In this document: one piece after another, positions 25,375 to 33,800 of the stretch
Position numbering within the stretch: the first letter of the stretch is position 1
Layout of the letters: each line of letters opens with the position of its first letter
Assembly (NCBI GenBank): GCA_030603445.1
Contig: JAUVXU010000005.1
Location: 1-64,000, forward strand
Length of the DNA stretch: 64,000 nt
Reading direction: 5' to 3'
From: Methanomicrobia archaeon
Lineage (GTDB): Archaea; Methanobacteriota_B; Thermococci; Methanofastidiosales; NM3
The notes under the pieces: model-generated
Seen by the model: only the letters and a program-made list of their open reading frames with translations
The model's database searches: none
What the model was told of the DNA's origin: nothing
Program-made: the position numbers and the translations under genes

Positions 25375-25845
25375 ATGGCTAGGCCAAAAAAACACAAGCA
25401 CCTCTGCTACAATCCAGACGTGTATTACTTCAAGCCGCGAGGCGTGCCCCTGCTAGAGCTTAAGGAAGTATGTATAAATCATGAAGAATACGTAGCATTA
25501 AGGCTCAAAGATTATGATAAAAAAGACCAAAAAGAGGCAAGCAAGATGCTAGATGTATCCCAGCCAACCTTTCATCGTATTTACTCTGGGGCCAGAGAAA
25601 AAATATCAAAAGCCATTGTAGAAGGAATGGCAATACGAATAGAAGGCAATCCATTGCAAATACCGCCAAATTCGAGGCAAGGCAATCCTAAACATAATAT
25701 TGGGTGCAGCGAAAATATTCTATCGCAGTATATGTGCCTTAAATGTGGTTATGAGGTGTCTTCTGCAGATGAGATGGATCTCATGCAGATAAAATGCCCT
25801 AAATGCGATGAGACAATGATATGTAAGAAAAGAAACGTGAGATGA
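25375..25845 (+). CDS. DUF134 predicted DNA-binding protein with C-terminal zinc ribbon
   Basis: A 156-residue protein of the DUF134 family (COG1342). The N-terminus MARPKKHKHLCYNPDVYYFKPRG and the following helix-turn-helix (QKEASKMLDVSQPTFHRIYSGAREKISKAI, about residues 53-83) are characteristic. The C-terminal 45 residues carry a zinc ribbon, C-LK-C ... C-PK-C. DUF134 genes often neighbour NifX/NifB-type and MinD-like Fe-S genes, as here. It is probably a regulator or structural DNA-binding protein for this operon. It starts the operon and is followed by NifX-like genes at 4 nt spacing. Confidence 0.82.
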   Translation: MARPKKHKHLCYNPDVYYFKPRGVPLLELKEVCINHEEYVALRLKDYDKKDQKEASKMLDVSQPTFHRIYSGAREKISKAIVEGMAIRIEGNPLQIPPNSRQGNPKHNIGCSENILSQYMCLKCGYEVSSADEMDLMQIKCPKCDETMICKKRNVR

Positions 25846-25849
25846 TAAT

Positions 25850-26212
25850 ATGAAAATAGCATTTTCGACAATGGGCAACGATATGGATGGTGCTGTTGAA
25901 TCAAGATTTGGTAGATGTGCCAATTTCTTGATATATGACACAGAATCTAATAATTTTTCCGTATATAAAAATGAGTCTAGTACCGCCCGAGGCGGTGCTG
26001 GTATTAAAGCAGCTGAACAGATAGTTAATCTGGGCGCAATTGCAATAGTTACTGGCAATGTTGGGCCTAATGCACATCAGGCACTTAGTGCTGCTGGTGT
26101 GAAAATCGTCCAAAGCTCTTGCTCATCAATACAAGATGAATTAAAAAAATATCTGGCAAATGAATCAAAAACGTATGATTCCCCTTCAGTGGAATCACAC
26201 CACGGTGTTTAG
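25850..26212 (+). CDS. NifX/NifB-type dinitrogenase iron-molybdenum cofactor-binding domain protein (copy 1)
   Basis: A 120-residue single-domain protein of the NifX/NafY/C-terminal-NifB family. It begins MKIAFSTMGNDMDGAVESRFGRCANFLIYD and contains GAGIKAAEQIVNLGAIAIVTGNVGPNAHQAL. Family members bind and ferry metal clusters such as FeMo-cofactor precursors. No nitrogenase gene is in the window, and free-standing copies are widespread in methanogens without nitrogen fixation. It starts 4 nt after DUF134 and is followed 16 nt later by a second copy. A HH near the C-terminus (VESHHGV) is a possible extra metal ligand. Confidence 0.85.
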   Translation: MKIAFSTMGNDMDGAVESRFGRCANFLIYDTESNNFSVYKNESSTARGGAGIKAAEQIVNLGAIAIVTGNVGPNAHQALSAAGVKIVQSSCSSIQDELKKYLANESKTYDSPSVESHHGV

Positions 26213-26228
26213 AAGAGAGGTAATTAAA

Positions 26229-26588
26229 ATGAAGATAGCTATACCTACCATGGGAATGAACGGGATAGATGAAGTTGTTGGACAACATTTCGGCAGCTCC
26301 CCGACATACACGATATATGATACAGAAACAAATCAGGCTGAATCGATGCCAAATACTTCCCGCCATGTTGGCGGGCAAGGTTATCCCCCTGAACTATTAC
26401 ACAGTTTAGGTGTCAATGTATTAATATGCAAAGGATTAGGGATTAAAGCAGTAGAGATGTTCAAAGCGTTTGAAATTGATGTTTTAGTGGGTGCACAAGA
26501 CACTGTAAGGGACACTATTGAATTATGGAAAAAAGGCGTATTAGAAACTGCTTCTCTAGATAATGCGTGCAAGGGCCACCAACATTGA
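26229..26588 (+). CDS. NifX-type metal-cofactor-binding protein (copy 2)
   Basis: A 119-residue paralogue of the preceding gene, beginning MKIAIPTMGMNGIDEVVGQHFGSSPTYTIYD and containing SLGVNVLICKGLGIKAVEMF; it ends in the metal-ligand-like CKGHQH. It has GGTAAT 8 nt upstream of ATG 26229; an earlier in-frame ATG lies inside the previous gene and would add an unrelated 23-residue extension. Role as for copy 1: carrier or scaffold for an iron-sulfur-type cofactor (family knowledge), with the true client unknown. Confidence 0.85.
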   Translation: MKIAIPTMGMNGIDEVVGQHFGSSPTYTIYDTETNQAESMPNTSRHVGGQGYPPELLHSLGVNVLICKGLGIKAVEMFKAFEIDVLVGAQDTVRDTIELWKKGVLETASLDNACKGHQH

Positions 26589-26605
26589 CACTATGAGGAA
26601 TCTAT

Positions 26606-27469
26606 GTGAGAGCAAATCTTGAGTGTATCCCCTGTTTTCAACGACAAGCCATAGATGCACTAAATATGGCTTGTGCAGAAGAATCTACAAAATGCAGGAT
26701 ACTTAAAAAAGTAATACTGAAATTACTTGATGCAAGATGGGATGCCACTCCCCCCCACCTTGCTCAAATAGCGCATTCTATTGTGCGGCAGGAATTGGGT
26801 GTAGATCCATATCAGCAGGTAAAAAAAGAAAGCAACGATGCAGTATTACGCATGTATGAAAAACTAAAGTCATTGATCAATTCTTCACAAGACCCCTTAT
26901 CTACTGCAGCAAGAATTGCAGTAGCAGGAAATATAATGGATTTTGGCCCTTCTTCATCATTTGATTTTAAAGCTACAGTAGATGAATGCTTAACAGATGA
27001 TTTTGCAATTGATAATATCAAGGAATTAAAAGAAAAACTTGCAACATCCTTCTCCATATTATATATATCTGACAATGCTGGCGAGATAGTGTGTGACAAG
27101 CTATTGATAGAAACGATATTAGACAACTATAATATAAAATCTATAGTTTTTGTTGTTAAGGGGGGGCCTATCCTAAATGATACAACTGAAATAGATGCAC
27201 GATATGTGGGCCTTGATAAGATAAGAGAGGTATCTTTTCTCTGTGTAAGTAATGGTGACCCAAATACCGGGATATCCAGGGACTCTGCAGAATTTAAAAA
27301 TATTTTAAACGATTTTGATATTGTAATATCAAAAGGGCAGGGAAATTATGAAATGCTTAGCGATAATAAAGATATTTTCTTCTTATTAAAGGTAAAATGC
27401 CCTCTTATTGCAAGAGATGCTTGTGCGCCACTAGGTTCTATGATATGTGGCATTAATTCAAGTATTTGA
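26606..27469 (+). CDS. DUF89 damage-control phosphatase-like protein (copy 2)
   Basis: A 287-residue paralogue of the 22829-23689 protein. It shares the N-terminal CIPCFQRQAID, the core ISDNAGEIVCDKLLIE, VVKGGPILNDTTEIDA and VISKGQGNYEML motifs. GTG 26606 has GAGG 7 nt upstream. It sits between a NifX-like gene and a MinD-like ferredoxin ATPase, with its stop inside the next reading frame, so it is clearly part of the same operon. The pairing of two DUF89 copies with Fe-S genes suggests a job linked to a phosphorylated cofactor or metal-cluster precursor (inference). Confidence 0.85.
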   Translation: MRANLECIPCFQRQAIDALNMACAEESTKCRILKKVILKLLDARWDATPPHLAQIAHSIVRQELGVDPYQQVKKESNDAVLRMYEKLKSLINSSQDPLSTAARIAVAGNIMDFGPSSSFDFKATVDECLTDDFAIDNIKELKEKLATSFSILYISDNAGEIVCDKLLIETILDNYNIKSIVFVVKGGPILNDTTEIDARYVGLDKIREVSFLCVSNGDPNTGISRDSAEFKNILNDFDIVISKGQGNYEMLSDNKDIFFLLKVKCPLIARDACAPLGSMICGINSSI

Positions 27470-28325
27470 GACAGGCGATATTATTAAAATAGCTATAGTT
27501 AGTGGAAAGGGCGGAACAGGTAAAACTACTTTATCCGTAAATTTGATATCTGCATTAGGCAAGGGCACGCTCGTAGATTGTGATGTAGAGGAGCCTGATG
27601 CCCATCTATATCTTGATGTTGATCTAAAAAAAATACATGATGCAACAGTGTCTTGTCCATCTATCGATGAATCTTTATGTACTTTTTGCGGAGCATGCTC
27701 TAACTTTTGCAGAGCAAACGCTTTGGCAGTTCTCCCCTCTTCTGTACTAGTATTTCCCAATATATGCAATGGTTGCGGAGGGTGCGTCTTAGTTTGTGAA
27801 AAGAAGGCCATAACAGAGATTTCGCGCCCTATTGGCATTGTAGAATATGGTAAAAAAGGCAATATTGAGTTTTATAGTGGACTTTTAAATATTGGTGAGG
27901 CAAAAGCCCCGCCCCTAATAAAATGTGTCAAATCCTTTGCAGATGATAAACTAATAATATATGATTCACCACCAGGGAGTTCATGCCCCGTTGTTGAGAC
28001 TGTAAATGGTTGTGATTATGTGGTTGCGGTCACAGAACAAACTCCTTTTGGATTACATGACTTGAAGATGATTGTTGGTTTGCTACGCCAAATGAACATC
28101 CCTTTTGGCGTGGTCATAAACAAATTTGGCATAGGAAACAAAGAAGTAGAGGAATATCTTTCAAATGAGAATATAAAATTGCTTGTCACAATCCCCAATA
28201 GCAGGGAAATTGCGATACTGGGATCACAAGGAATTTTGTTATGTGAATCAGATGCAAAATGGGCAACTTTCTTTCAAGATATGTTTGATGTTATTGTCGC
28301 AGAGGTAAGCAAATGCAAGAAATAG
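27447..28325 (+). CDS. MinD-superfamily ATPase with inserted ferredoxin domain (copy 1)
   Basis: A P-loop ATPase of the Mrp/MinD family with a 2x4Fe-4S ferredoxin inserted after strand 2 (COG1149 type). It has Walker A GKGGTGKTT, VDCDVEEPDAHLY, the cluster motifs C-TF-C-GA-C-SNF-C and C-NG-C-GG-C-VLV-C, then IIYDSPPGSSCPVVE. Such paired proteins occur near NifX and Mrp genes in anaerobes and probably handle Fe-S clusters. The only standard start is GTG 27447, inside the DUF89 gene; it adds 12 residues before the usual MKIAIVSGKGG. An ATT at 27483, preceded by GGCGAT, would give exactly that canonical N-terminus. It overlaps the next gene by 13 nt. Confidence 0.85.
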   Translation: MALIQVFETGDIIKIAIVSGKGGTGKTTLSVNLISALGKGTLVDCDVEEPDAHLYLDVDLKKIHDATVSCPSIDESLCTFCGACSNFCRANALAVLPSSVLVFPNICNGCGGCVLVCEKKAITEISRPIGIVEYGKKGNIEFYSGLLNIGEAKAPPLIKCVKSFADDKLIIYDSPPGSSCPVVETVNGCDYVVAVTEQTPFGLHDLKMIVGLLRQMNIPFGVVINKFGIGNKEVEEYLSNENIKLLVTIPNSREIAILGSQGILLCESDAKWATFFQDMFDVIVAEVSKCKK

Positions 28326-29173
28326 TCATAATTAGTGGAAAAGGCGGCACTGGCAAAACTTCGATAGTGCTGGCATTTGCATCAATCGCAAAAAACATGA
28401 TGTTAGCAGATTGTGATGTTGACGCATCGAATCTCCACGTGGTCTTGTGCCCCGAAGAAATACATAAAGAACCCATCGTGGGTTCGTATAATGCAGTAAT
28501 ATCAAAAGAACTTTGTTGTAAATGCGAATTGTGCATCGAAAACTGCAATTTTAACGCAATAAATACTGATTACGATGTTAAACAGGAACTATGTGAAGGT
28601 TGTGGTGTGTGTGAATATGTTTGTCCTGAAAAAGCCATACATTTAGAGCCGCATATAGCAGGCACGCTTATGCTTTCAAAAACTCGTAATGGCCTTTTAT
28701 CCCACGTAAATATGGGTTATGGAGAGGAAGGATCTGGCAAGCTCATAACAGCCATACGATCGCAAGCAAGAAAAACAGCTAAGAGTAATAAATCCAACAT
28801 TATTTTGATAGATGGCCCGCCAGGGATAGGGTGTCCCACCATAGCTTCTGTAACAAATACTAATTTAGCTATAATTGTGTGCGAGCCCTCTCTTTCTGGA
28901 AAATGGAATTTGGAGCGGGCAATAGAACTTGTATCACAGTTAAATGTCAAATGTGCGGTCTGCATAAATAAGTATGATATAAATAATACTATTACTGGGG
29001 AGATATATGATTTATGCGAATCTAAAAATGTGCCTATAATTGGCAAAATACCCTATGATCTAGTTATGGTTAGGGCCATAACAGAAAGAAAAAGTATTAT
29101 TGAGATAAACGATGACACCATTAGCCCCATAATGTATGATATATGGGAAAAGACAATGGCTCTGCTCCAATAA
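28313..29173 (+). CDS. MinD-superfamily ATPase with inserted ferredoxin domain (copy 2)
   Basis: A 286-residue paralogue of the preceding protein: EIVIISGKGGTGKTS at the start, ADCDVDASNLHVVL, ferredoxin motifs C-CK-C-EL-C-IEN-C and C-EG-C-GV-C-EYV-C, and LIDGPPGIGCPTIA. The two presumably form a heterodimer, as the adjacent pairs in other anaerobes are thought to do. GAGGTAAG lies just before the ATG. It ends the operon that starts at DUF134. The convergent NreA gene ends 63 nt downstream. Confidence 0.87.
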   Translation: MQEIVIISGKGGTGKTSIVLAFASIAKNMMLADCDVDASNLHVVLCPEEIHKEPIVGSYNAVISKELCCKCELCIENCNFNAINTDYDVKQELCEGCGVCEYVCPEKAIHLEPHIAGTLMLSKTRNGLLSHVNMGYGEEGSGKLITAIRSQARKTAKSNKSNIILIDGPPGIGCPTIASVTNTNLAIIVCEPSLSGKWNLERAIELVSQLNVKCAVCINKYDINNTITGEIYDLCESKNVPIIGKIPYDLVMVRAITERKSIIEINDDTISPIMYDIWEKTMALLQ

Positions 29174-29236
29174 AATCTATATCTTCCTTTTTTTGATATA
29201 ATCTCCATCTATGTGGGCAATAAACATAGCAGGCCT

Positions 29237-30469
29237 CTACATCCATTCATCTAAAACTTTCTGCCTTGAAGTAAAATTCAAAAGCTGGGAAGATTTTAAA
29301 TATGTGGTGCCTGGCACTACTAATATCTTTGAGAGTGCCTCAAAAGCCTCTTCTATTGAATCATATATTTCGGGCTTTTTACAAAGCGCATCCCTAAGTA
29401 TGGTGCGTACTCTCCATACACCGATTGGTGTATGGTATGATGGGTCCACCTCCATTATAACAAAACAGGTGGCCTGTCTCTTTATATCTGAAAGATATTC
29501 TGTCACAGGGAGGCGCCCTGTATAGTACGCCCCTGTTATTACGTCTGCATATGTCTTTCGCCCCTTATAATATTCCCAGTCGGAGATTATGCGTGGGACC
29601 CTGCTCTTACCTGAGAAGAGGGAACCTGGGATCCAGCATTCGAGAAACTCATATGACCATATGCCTGGCACAAATATTGCAACAAGGGTATTTCCTATGT
29701 CTTTAGAATAGAAGACCCTGCATTCGGAAATAGAAGGGTATGTCTTTATAGATTCAATTGTTTCCTTAGATAAAATATCATCAGTTGCTGTTATAGACCA
29801 CCTGGTTGGGACGAATTTACGTTTTTTTTGCTCACCCAATATCCCTGCCGACAACAGCTTGGATATATGAGAAACTTCAACCCCCTTGTCATAAAGCATC
29901 TTCACACCTTCTTTTGCTGCCATATCGTCATTATACGCCGCATCAATTGAGCGCGGGATATGTGGATTTTGCGCCAAATCAAGATTCTTTAGCATTTCAC
30001 TAGGACCAAATGGAGGAGAAAACTCTGAGAACTTAAGGGAGAAATGAGGTTTTTTCTTAAGTTCTAGCTCTGTATCGACAGGTCTATCCGACATTACAAT
30101 ATCTTGCATAAGCAAAACTCTGCGAGTCGGATCCCTGGCTGCATCCACATATAATGACTCCTTAGAACGCACCAGAGTTGCCCGAAACCCAACAATCTCC
30201 TCAAGCGGTTTTCCATACCAAGATTCAGGAAGATCCATCTCCGATGTATCGCCGATTATAGGTGGGACAAGTGGCCCGATATAAACTTTAGGATAATTCC
30301 AGCTTCCAACAAATATTGATGAGGGGGAAGAACCGAATATATTTTGTGAAAGCATAGGAAGGATCTTGGACCTTGTCCTTATCCTTTCAAGGATTGGACA
30401 CGTGGGGCGCCCGCATAGATGCTTATTGCCTTTGCATACGTCGCACATGCCTAATCCATTCTTTTGCAT
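29237..30469 (-). CDS. NreA-type archaeal DNA repair protein
   Basis: A 410-residue protein of the archaeal Nre family (COG1602). The N-terminus has the zinc-like motif CDVCKGNKHLCGRPTCP (residues 9-25). The core contains FVGSWNYPKVYIGPL and the C-terminal half RWSITATDD and the conserved WEYYKGRKTYAD. The last residues, QKVLDEWM, match a PCNA-interacting PIP box (Q-xx-L-xx-W). Haloarchaeal NreA takes part in repair of mitomycin-type damage and binds PCNA. No ribosome-binding site is visible; an AT-rich upstream stretch suggests a leaderless or short-leader mRNA. The internal ATG at residue 8 is an alternative start. Confidence 0.88.
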   Translation of the reverse strand: MQKNGLGMCDVCKGNKHLCGRPTCPILERIRTRSKILPMLSQNIFGSSPSSIFVGSWNYPKVYIGPLVPPIIGDTSEMDLPESWYGKPLEEIVGFRATLVRSKESLYVDAARDPTRRVLLMQDIVMSDRPVDTELELKKKPHFSLKFSEFSPPFGPSEMLKNLDLAQNPHIPRSIDAAYNDDMAAKEGVKMLYDKGVEVSHISKLLSAGILGEQKKRKFVPTRWSITATDDILSKETIESIKTYPSISECRVFYSKDIGNTLVAIFVPGIWSYEFLECWIPGSLFSGKSRVPRIISDWEYYKGRKTYADVITGAYYTGRLPVTEYLSDIKRQATCFVIMEVDPSYHTPIGVWRVRTILRDALCKKPEIYDSIEEAFEALSKILVVPGTTYLKSSQLLNFTSRQKVLDEWM

Positions 30470-30552
30470 AATACTATTGCTAGAAAAGTAATATAATTAA
30501 GCATTTCGATAGTTTTAAATAAATCATAATATAATTAATACCGGGGAAGTTT

Positions 30553-31743
30553 ATGATTCCGTGGAAAGACCTCTATTCTGAAAGAGTAAGAGACATTAAG
30601 GCATCTGATATAAGAGAATTATTAAAACTCACAAAGCGTCCTGAAATTATATCCTTCGCAGGAGGCCTCCCTAACCCGAAATCCTTTCCGGTCGAAGACA
30701 TATATCGCATATCACAAAGCATTTTATTGAACAATAGTGATGAAGCACTTCAATATACTACAACAGAAGGTTACATTGAATTGAGGAAGTTCCTTGCAAC
30801 AAGGGAACGAAATGTTGGAGTTGATGCAACTGAGGAAAACATACTAATTACAAGCGGGAGCCAACAAGGTTTAGAGTTGATTACAAAGGCGTTTATCAAC
30901 CCAAAAGATACCGTTTTTATAGAAGAACCCAGTTATCTTGGCGGGATCTCTGCCTTCAAGCTGTTTCAAGCATCTTTTAAAACGATACCTCTTGAAAATG
31001 ATGGTGCGCGACTTGATATATTGCGTGAAAAGCTAAAAAAGGCCAAGGACCGACCTAAGTTCTTCTATATTATCCCAACATTCCAGAATCCATCAGGAAT
31101 CACATACTCTATGGAAAAAAGAAAAGAATTAGCAGAGATAGCACAAGAACATGATCTTATTATCATAGAAGACAATCCTTATGCAAAACTGAGATTTGAG
31201 GGAGAAAACATTCGGTCTTTTAAGGCCATAGCCCCTGACAACACCCTCTACCTGTCCACTTTCTCAAAAATACTGTCCCCCGGCTTTAGGATGGCATGGG
31301 TATGCGCTCCAAAAGAGGTAATCAGAAAGCTTGTTATCGTCAAACAGGCCACAGACTTGTGTTCAAGCTCCTATATCCAGATGATCACGTATCAGCTTCT
31401 ACGCAGGGGGCTTATAGATAGGCATACTCCCTGGATAGCAGAAATGTACAAGGAAAAAAGAGATATTATGCTTAGGGCCCTAGAAGAGCACTTTCCGCCC
31501 GGAGTTACTTGGACGCGGCCAGAAGGAGGAATGTTTATTTGGATCACTCTTCCTGAGTACATGAACGCTAAACTTATGCTTAATGATGCACTAAAACAAA
31601 ATGTAGCATACGTGCATGGCGGGGCGTTTTATATCAAAGGGGGATATAATCACATGCGCCTAACATTTGCGTATATGGATAACGATAAGATAGAAGAAGG
31701 AATAAAACGTCTTGGTTCTGTTATCAAAACATATATGCATTAA
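30553..31743 (+). CDS. PLP-dependent aminotransferase (2-aminoadipate/aromatic type)
   Basis: A 396-residue fold-type I aminotransferase of the group containing LysN, ARO8 and the MocR-type domains. It has ITSGSQQGLELITKAF, FYIIPTFQNPSGITYS, IIEDNPYAKLRF and the lysine-bearing STFSKILSPGFRMAW. Substrate specificity (2-aminoadipate, aromatic or branched-chain acids) cannot be read from the sequence. GGGGAAG lies 5 nt before ATG 30553. It is divergent from NreA; its stop abuts the end of the convergent IscU-linked gene. Confidence 0.85.
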   Translation: MIPWKDLYSERVRDIKASDIRELLKLTKRPEIISFAGGLPNPKSFPVEDIYRISQSILLNNSDEALQYTTTEGYIELRKFLATRERNVGVDATEENILITSGSQQGLELITKAFINPKDTVFIEEPSYLGGISAFKLFQASFKTIPLENDGARLDILREKLKKAKDRPKFFYIIPTFQNPSGITYSMEKRKELAEIAQEHDLIIIEDNPYAKLRFEGENIRSFKAIAPDNTLYLSTFSKILSPGFRMAWVCAPKEVIRKLVIVKQATDLCSSSYIQMITYQLLRRGLIDRHTPWIAEMYKEKRDIMLRALEEHFPPGVTWTRPEGGMFIWITLPEYMNAKLMLNDALKQNVAYVHGGAFYIKGGYNHMRLTFAYMDNDKIEEGIKRLGSVIKTYMH

Positions 31744-32247
31744 TTAAGTGTACATGCTTCCGCCGTCTGTATATAATATTAACTTGTCTAGCTCCTTAGT
31801 CAATCTCTTATCAAGATTTTTTTGTTTTTTTGAAATGGCGGCCATATTATTATTAGAAAATATTATGGGGCCTTCAAGTACACTTTTAAATGCATCATCA
31901 ACAGGTTGTGGGTCGACAGATTCTATCTCGCCGAGAAGCTCTTTGGAAAGCTCCCCCTTTGTAGTTATGTCTTGTCGTATCTTGCGCATAAGAGGCACTG
32001 ATAGATTTCTCCATCCAAACGATATCATTCCTTTGGAAATGAATATTTCGCCTTTGGTCTTACCAGCAACTGAAACAGATTTATAAGGGGACGTATGATG
32101 TGTTTTTATCTGCCAGATAGACTTATCCTTTTGGATAAACGCAACTGTACGCCCTCTTGCGTCCCTCTCAAGAGCAACATGCCATCCCATAGGATCCTTA
32201 TTGTATTTGGCGATAACCTCTTGAAGCACGTTCTTTGAAGACATCAT
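31744..32247 (-). CDS. Uncharacterised protein coupled to iscU
   Basis: A 167-residue soluble protein with no motif I recognise. The N-terminal half looks like mixed beta strands (WHVALERDARGRTVAFIQKDKSIWQIKTHH), the C-terminal half is helical and ends in a charged tail. It contains no cysteine, so it is not a cluster scaffold. Its ATG overlaps the TAA stop of iscU in TAATG, so it is translated with the Fe-S machinery and probably helps it, perhaps as an IscX/frataxin-like accessory (position-based inference). Homologues would have to be collected to judge this. Confidence 0.6.
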   Translation of the reverse strand: MMSSKNVLQEVIAKYNKDPMGWHVALERDARGRTVAFIQKDKSIWQIKTHHTSPYKSVSVAGKTKGEIFISKGMISFGWRNLSVPLMRKIRQDITTKGELSKELLGEIESVDPQPVDDAFKSVLEGPIIFSNNNMAAISKKQKNLDKRLTKELDKLILYTDGGSMYT

Positions 32248-32621
32248 TATTGTTTTTCCTTATATTTCTCAATTGCCTGTTTGAATGCATCTGGGGCCAA
32301 TAGTGAACAGTGGACTTTCTTTTCGGGTAGCCCGCCTATGACATCTACGACAACATCGCTAGTAACCTTAAGTGCTTCTTCAATGGTCTTTCCCTTTATA
32401 AGTTCAGTGAACAAAGAGGATGTGGCAATTGCTGCACCACAGCCAAATGTCTTAAACTTTACATCGTTTACCTTGCCATCTTTAAGCTTAATGTAAAGGG
32501 TCAGCATATCCCCGCACACGGGGCTTCCTACAGTTTCCACAATATCTGCGTCTTCTAGTTCACCCACATTTCGTGGATTTTCAAAATGGTCTATAACTTT
32601 CTCGTTGAATTCAAAACCCAT
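32247..32621 (-). CDS. iscU: Iron-sulfur cluster scaffold IscU
   Basis: A 124-residue IscU/NifU-N scaffold. The three cluster-binding cysteines are C36 (SPVCGD), C61 (FGCGAAIA) and C105 (VHCSLLAPD), with the conserved Asp at 38. It receives sulfur from IscS, encoded 3 nt upstream, and assembles 2Fe-2S/4Fe-4S clusters for transfer to apoproteins. The HCS-L-L motif and the length are typical of the archaeal and epsilon-type scaffold. It is the second gene of an iscS-iscU-unknown operon. Confidence 0.95.
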   Translation of the reverse strand: MGFEFNEKVIDHFENPRNVGELEDADIVETVGSPVCGDMLTLYIKLKDGKVNDVKFKTFGCGAAIATSSLFTELIKGKTIEEALKVTSDVVVDVIGGLPEKKVHCSLLAPDAFKQAIEKYKEKQ

Positions 32622-32624
32622 TTT

Positions 32625-33800
32625 CTATTCCTCCTTCCATAATGATGACATGTCCCTAAGTCTTTGCACCATAGGGGGTATTTTGTCTAAAATATAAGAT
32701 ATTTCATCTTGAGTGTTGTATCTACTCAAAGAGAAACGTAATGACCCTAGTGCCATGATATCAGGAATTTTCATTGAGAGAAGTACGTGCGAAGCAGTAA
32801 AGTTTTTTGATGAACATGCAGATCCTGTCGAAGCTGCGATGCCTGTCCTATCTAATGATAGTACCAATGCCTCCCCCTCGACCGCCTCAAATGAAATGTT
32901 AACATTGTTACAAAGCCGCTTTGTTGGATGGCCATTAAGCTTAGTCTTTGGAACTGAATCCAAAATTTCCTTTATCAAGGAATCCCTTAATTTAGTCATT
33001 GATATGATATCTTTATCCAAATGAGTAGAGATTAGTTCACATGCTTTTCCAAAACCCACTATGCCTGGGATGTTTTCAGTTGATGATCGAAGGCCGCGCT
33101 CATGGCCGCCCCCATATATTATAGGTTGTATGGGTGTTCCTTCTCTCACGTACAATGCCCCTATGCCTTTTGGGCCGTGGACCTTATGGCCTGAAATTGA
33201 AAGGAGATCTATATTATTATACTCCACATCAATAGGTATCTTTCCAAACGACTGTACGGCATCTGTATGAAACAGTGCGCCATGTTCATGCGATAATGCA
33301 CCAATCTCCCGTATAGGTTGTATGGTGCCAACTTCATTATTGGCATGCATAATAGACACTAGAACGGTCTTATCGGTCATGGCGCCATCAAGATCATCCA
33401 AGGACACTATCCCCATCTTATCAACAGGCAAATACGTGACCTCAAATCCGATCGTTTCTAAAAATTCACAGGTCTCAAGTACTGCGGGATGTTCAATCGA
33501 TGATGTGATAATATGATTTCCCCTACTTTTATTCTTTAGCATTACACCCTGAAGAGCAATGTTATTTGATTCTGTGCCACCTGCTGTAAAGTATACTTCT
33601 TTTGGCATTGCTCCAACAGCCGTAGCAACTTTCCTACGCGATGATTCAAGTGCATCTGTGGCTTCTTTGCCAAAACTATGCAAACTTGATGCATTTCCAT
33701 ATTTTACATCAAAAAAAGGCAACATAGCATTTATGACTTTCCTATCAACTGCCGTTGTCGCACTATTGTCAAGATATATTCTATCTATCTCGCTTGTCAT
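32625..33800 (-). CDS. iscS: Cysteine desulfurase IscS/NifS
   Basis: A 391-residue PLP enzyme that removes sulfur from cysteine for cluster assembly. It has YLDNSATTAVDRKV at the start, the PLP lysine in SISGHKVHGPKG (about residue 204) and the catalytic cysteine in STGSACSSK (about residue 326). It is followed by iscU at 3 nt. Its promoter region in the gap to DTD2 holds an inverted repeat (33883-33901). Most methanogens lack IscS and use other routes, so its presence is of some interest. Confidence 0.93.
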   Translation of the reverse strand: MTSEIDRIYLDNSATTAVDRKVINAMLPFFDVKYGNASSLHSFGKEATDALESSRRKVATAVGAMPKEVYFTAGGTESNNIALQGVMLKNKSRGNHIITSSIEHPAVLETCEFLETIGFEVTYLPVDKMGIVSLDDLDGAMTDKTVLVSIMHANNEVGTIQPIREIGALSHEHGALFHTDAVQSFGKIPIDVEYNNIDLLSISGHKVHGPKGIGALYVREGTPIQPIIYGGGHERGLRSSTENIPGIVGFGKACELISTHLDKDIISMTKLRDSLIKEILDSVPKTKLNGHPTKRLCNNVNISFEAVEGEALVLSLDRTGIAASTGSACSSKNFTASHVLLSMKIPDIMALGSLRFSLSRYNTQDEISYILDKIPPMVQRLRDMSSLWKEE

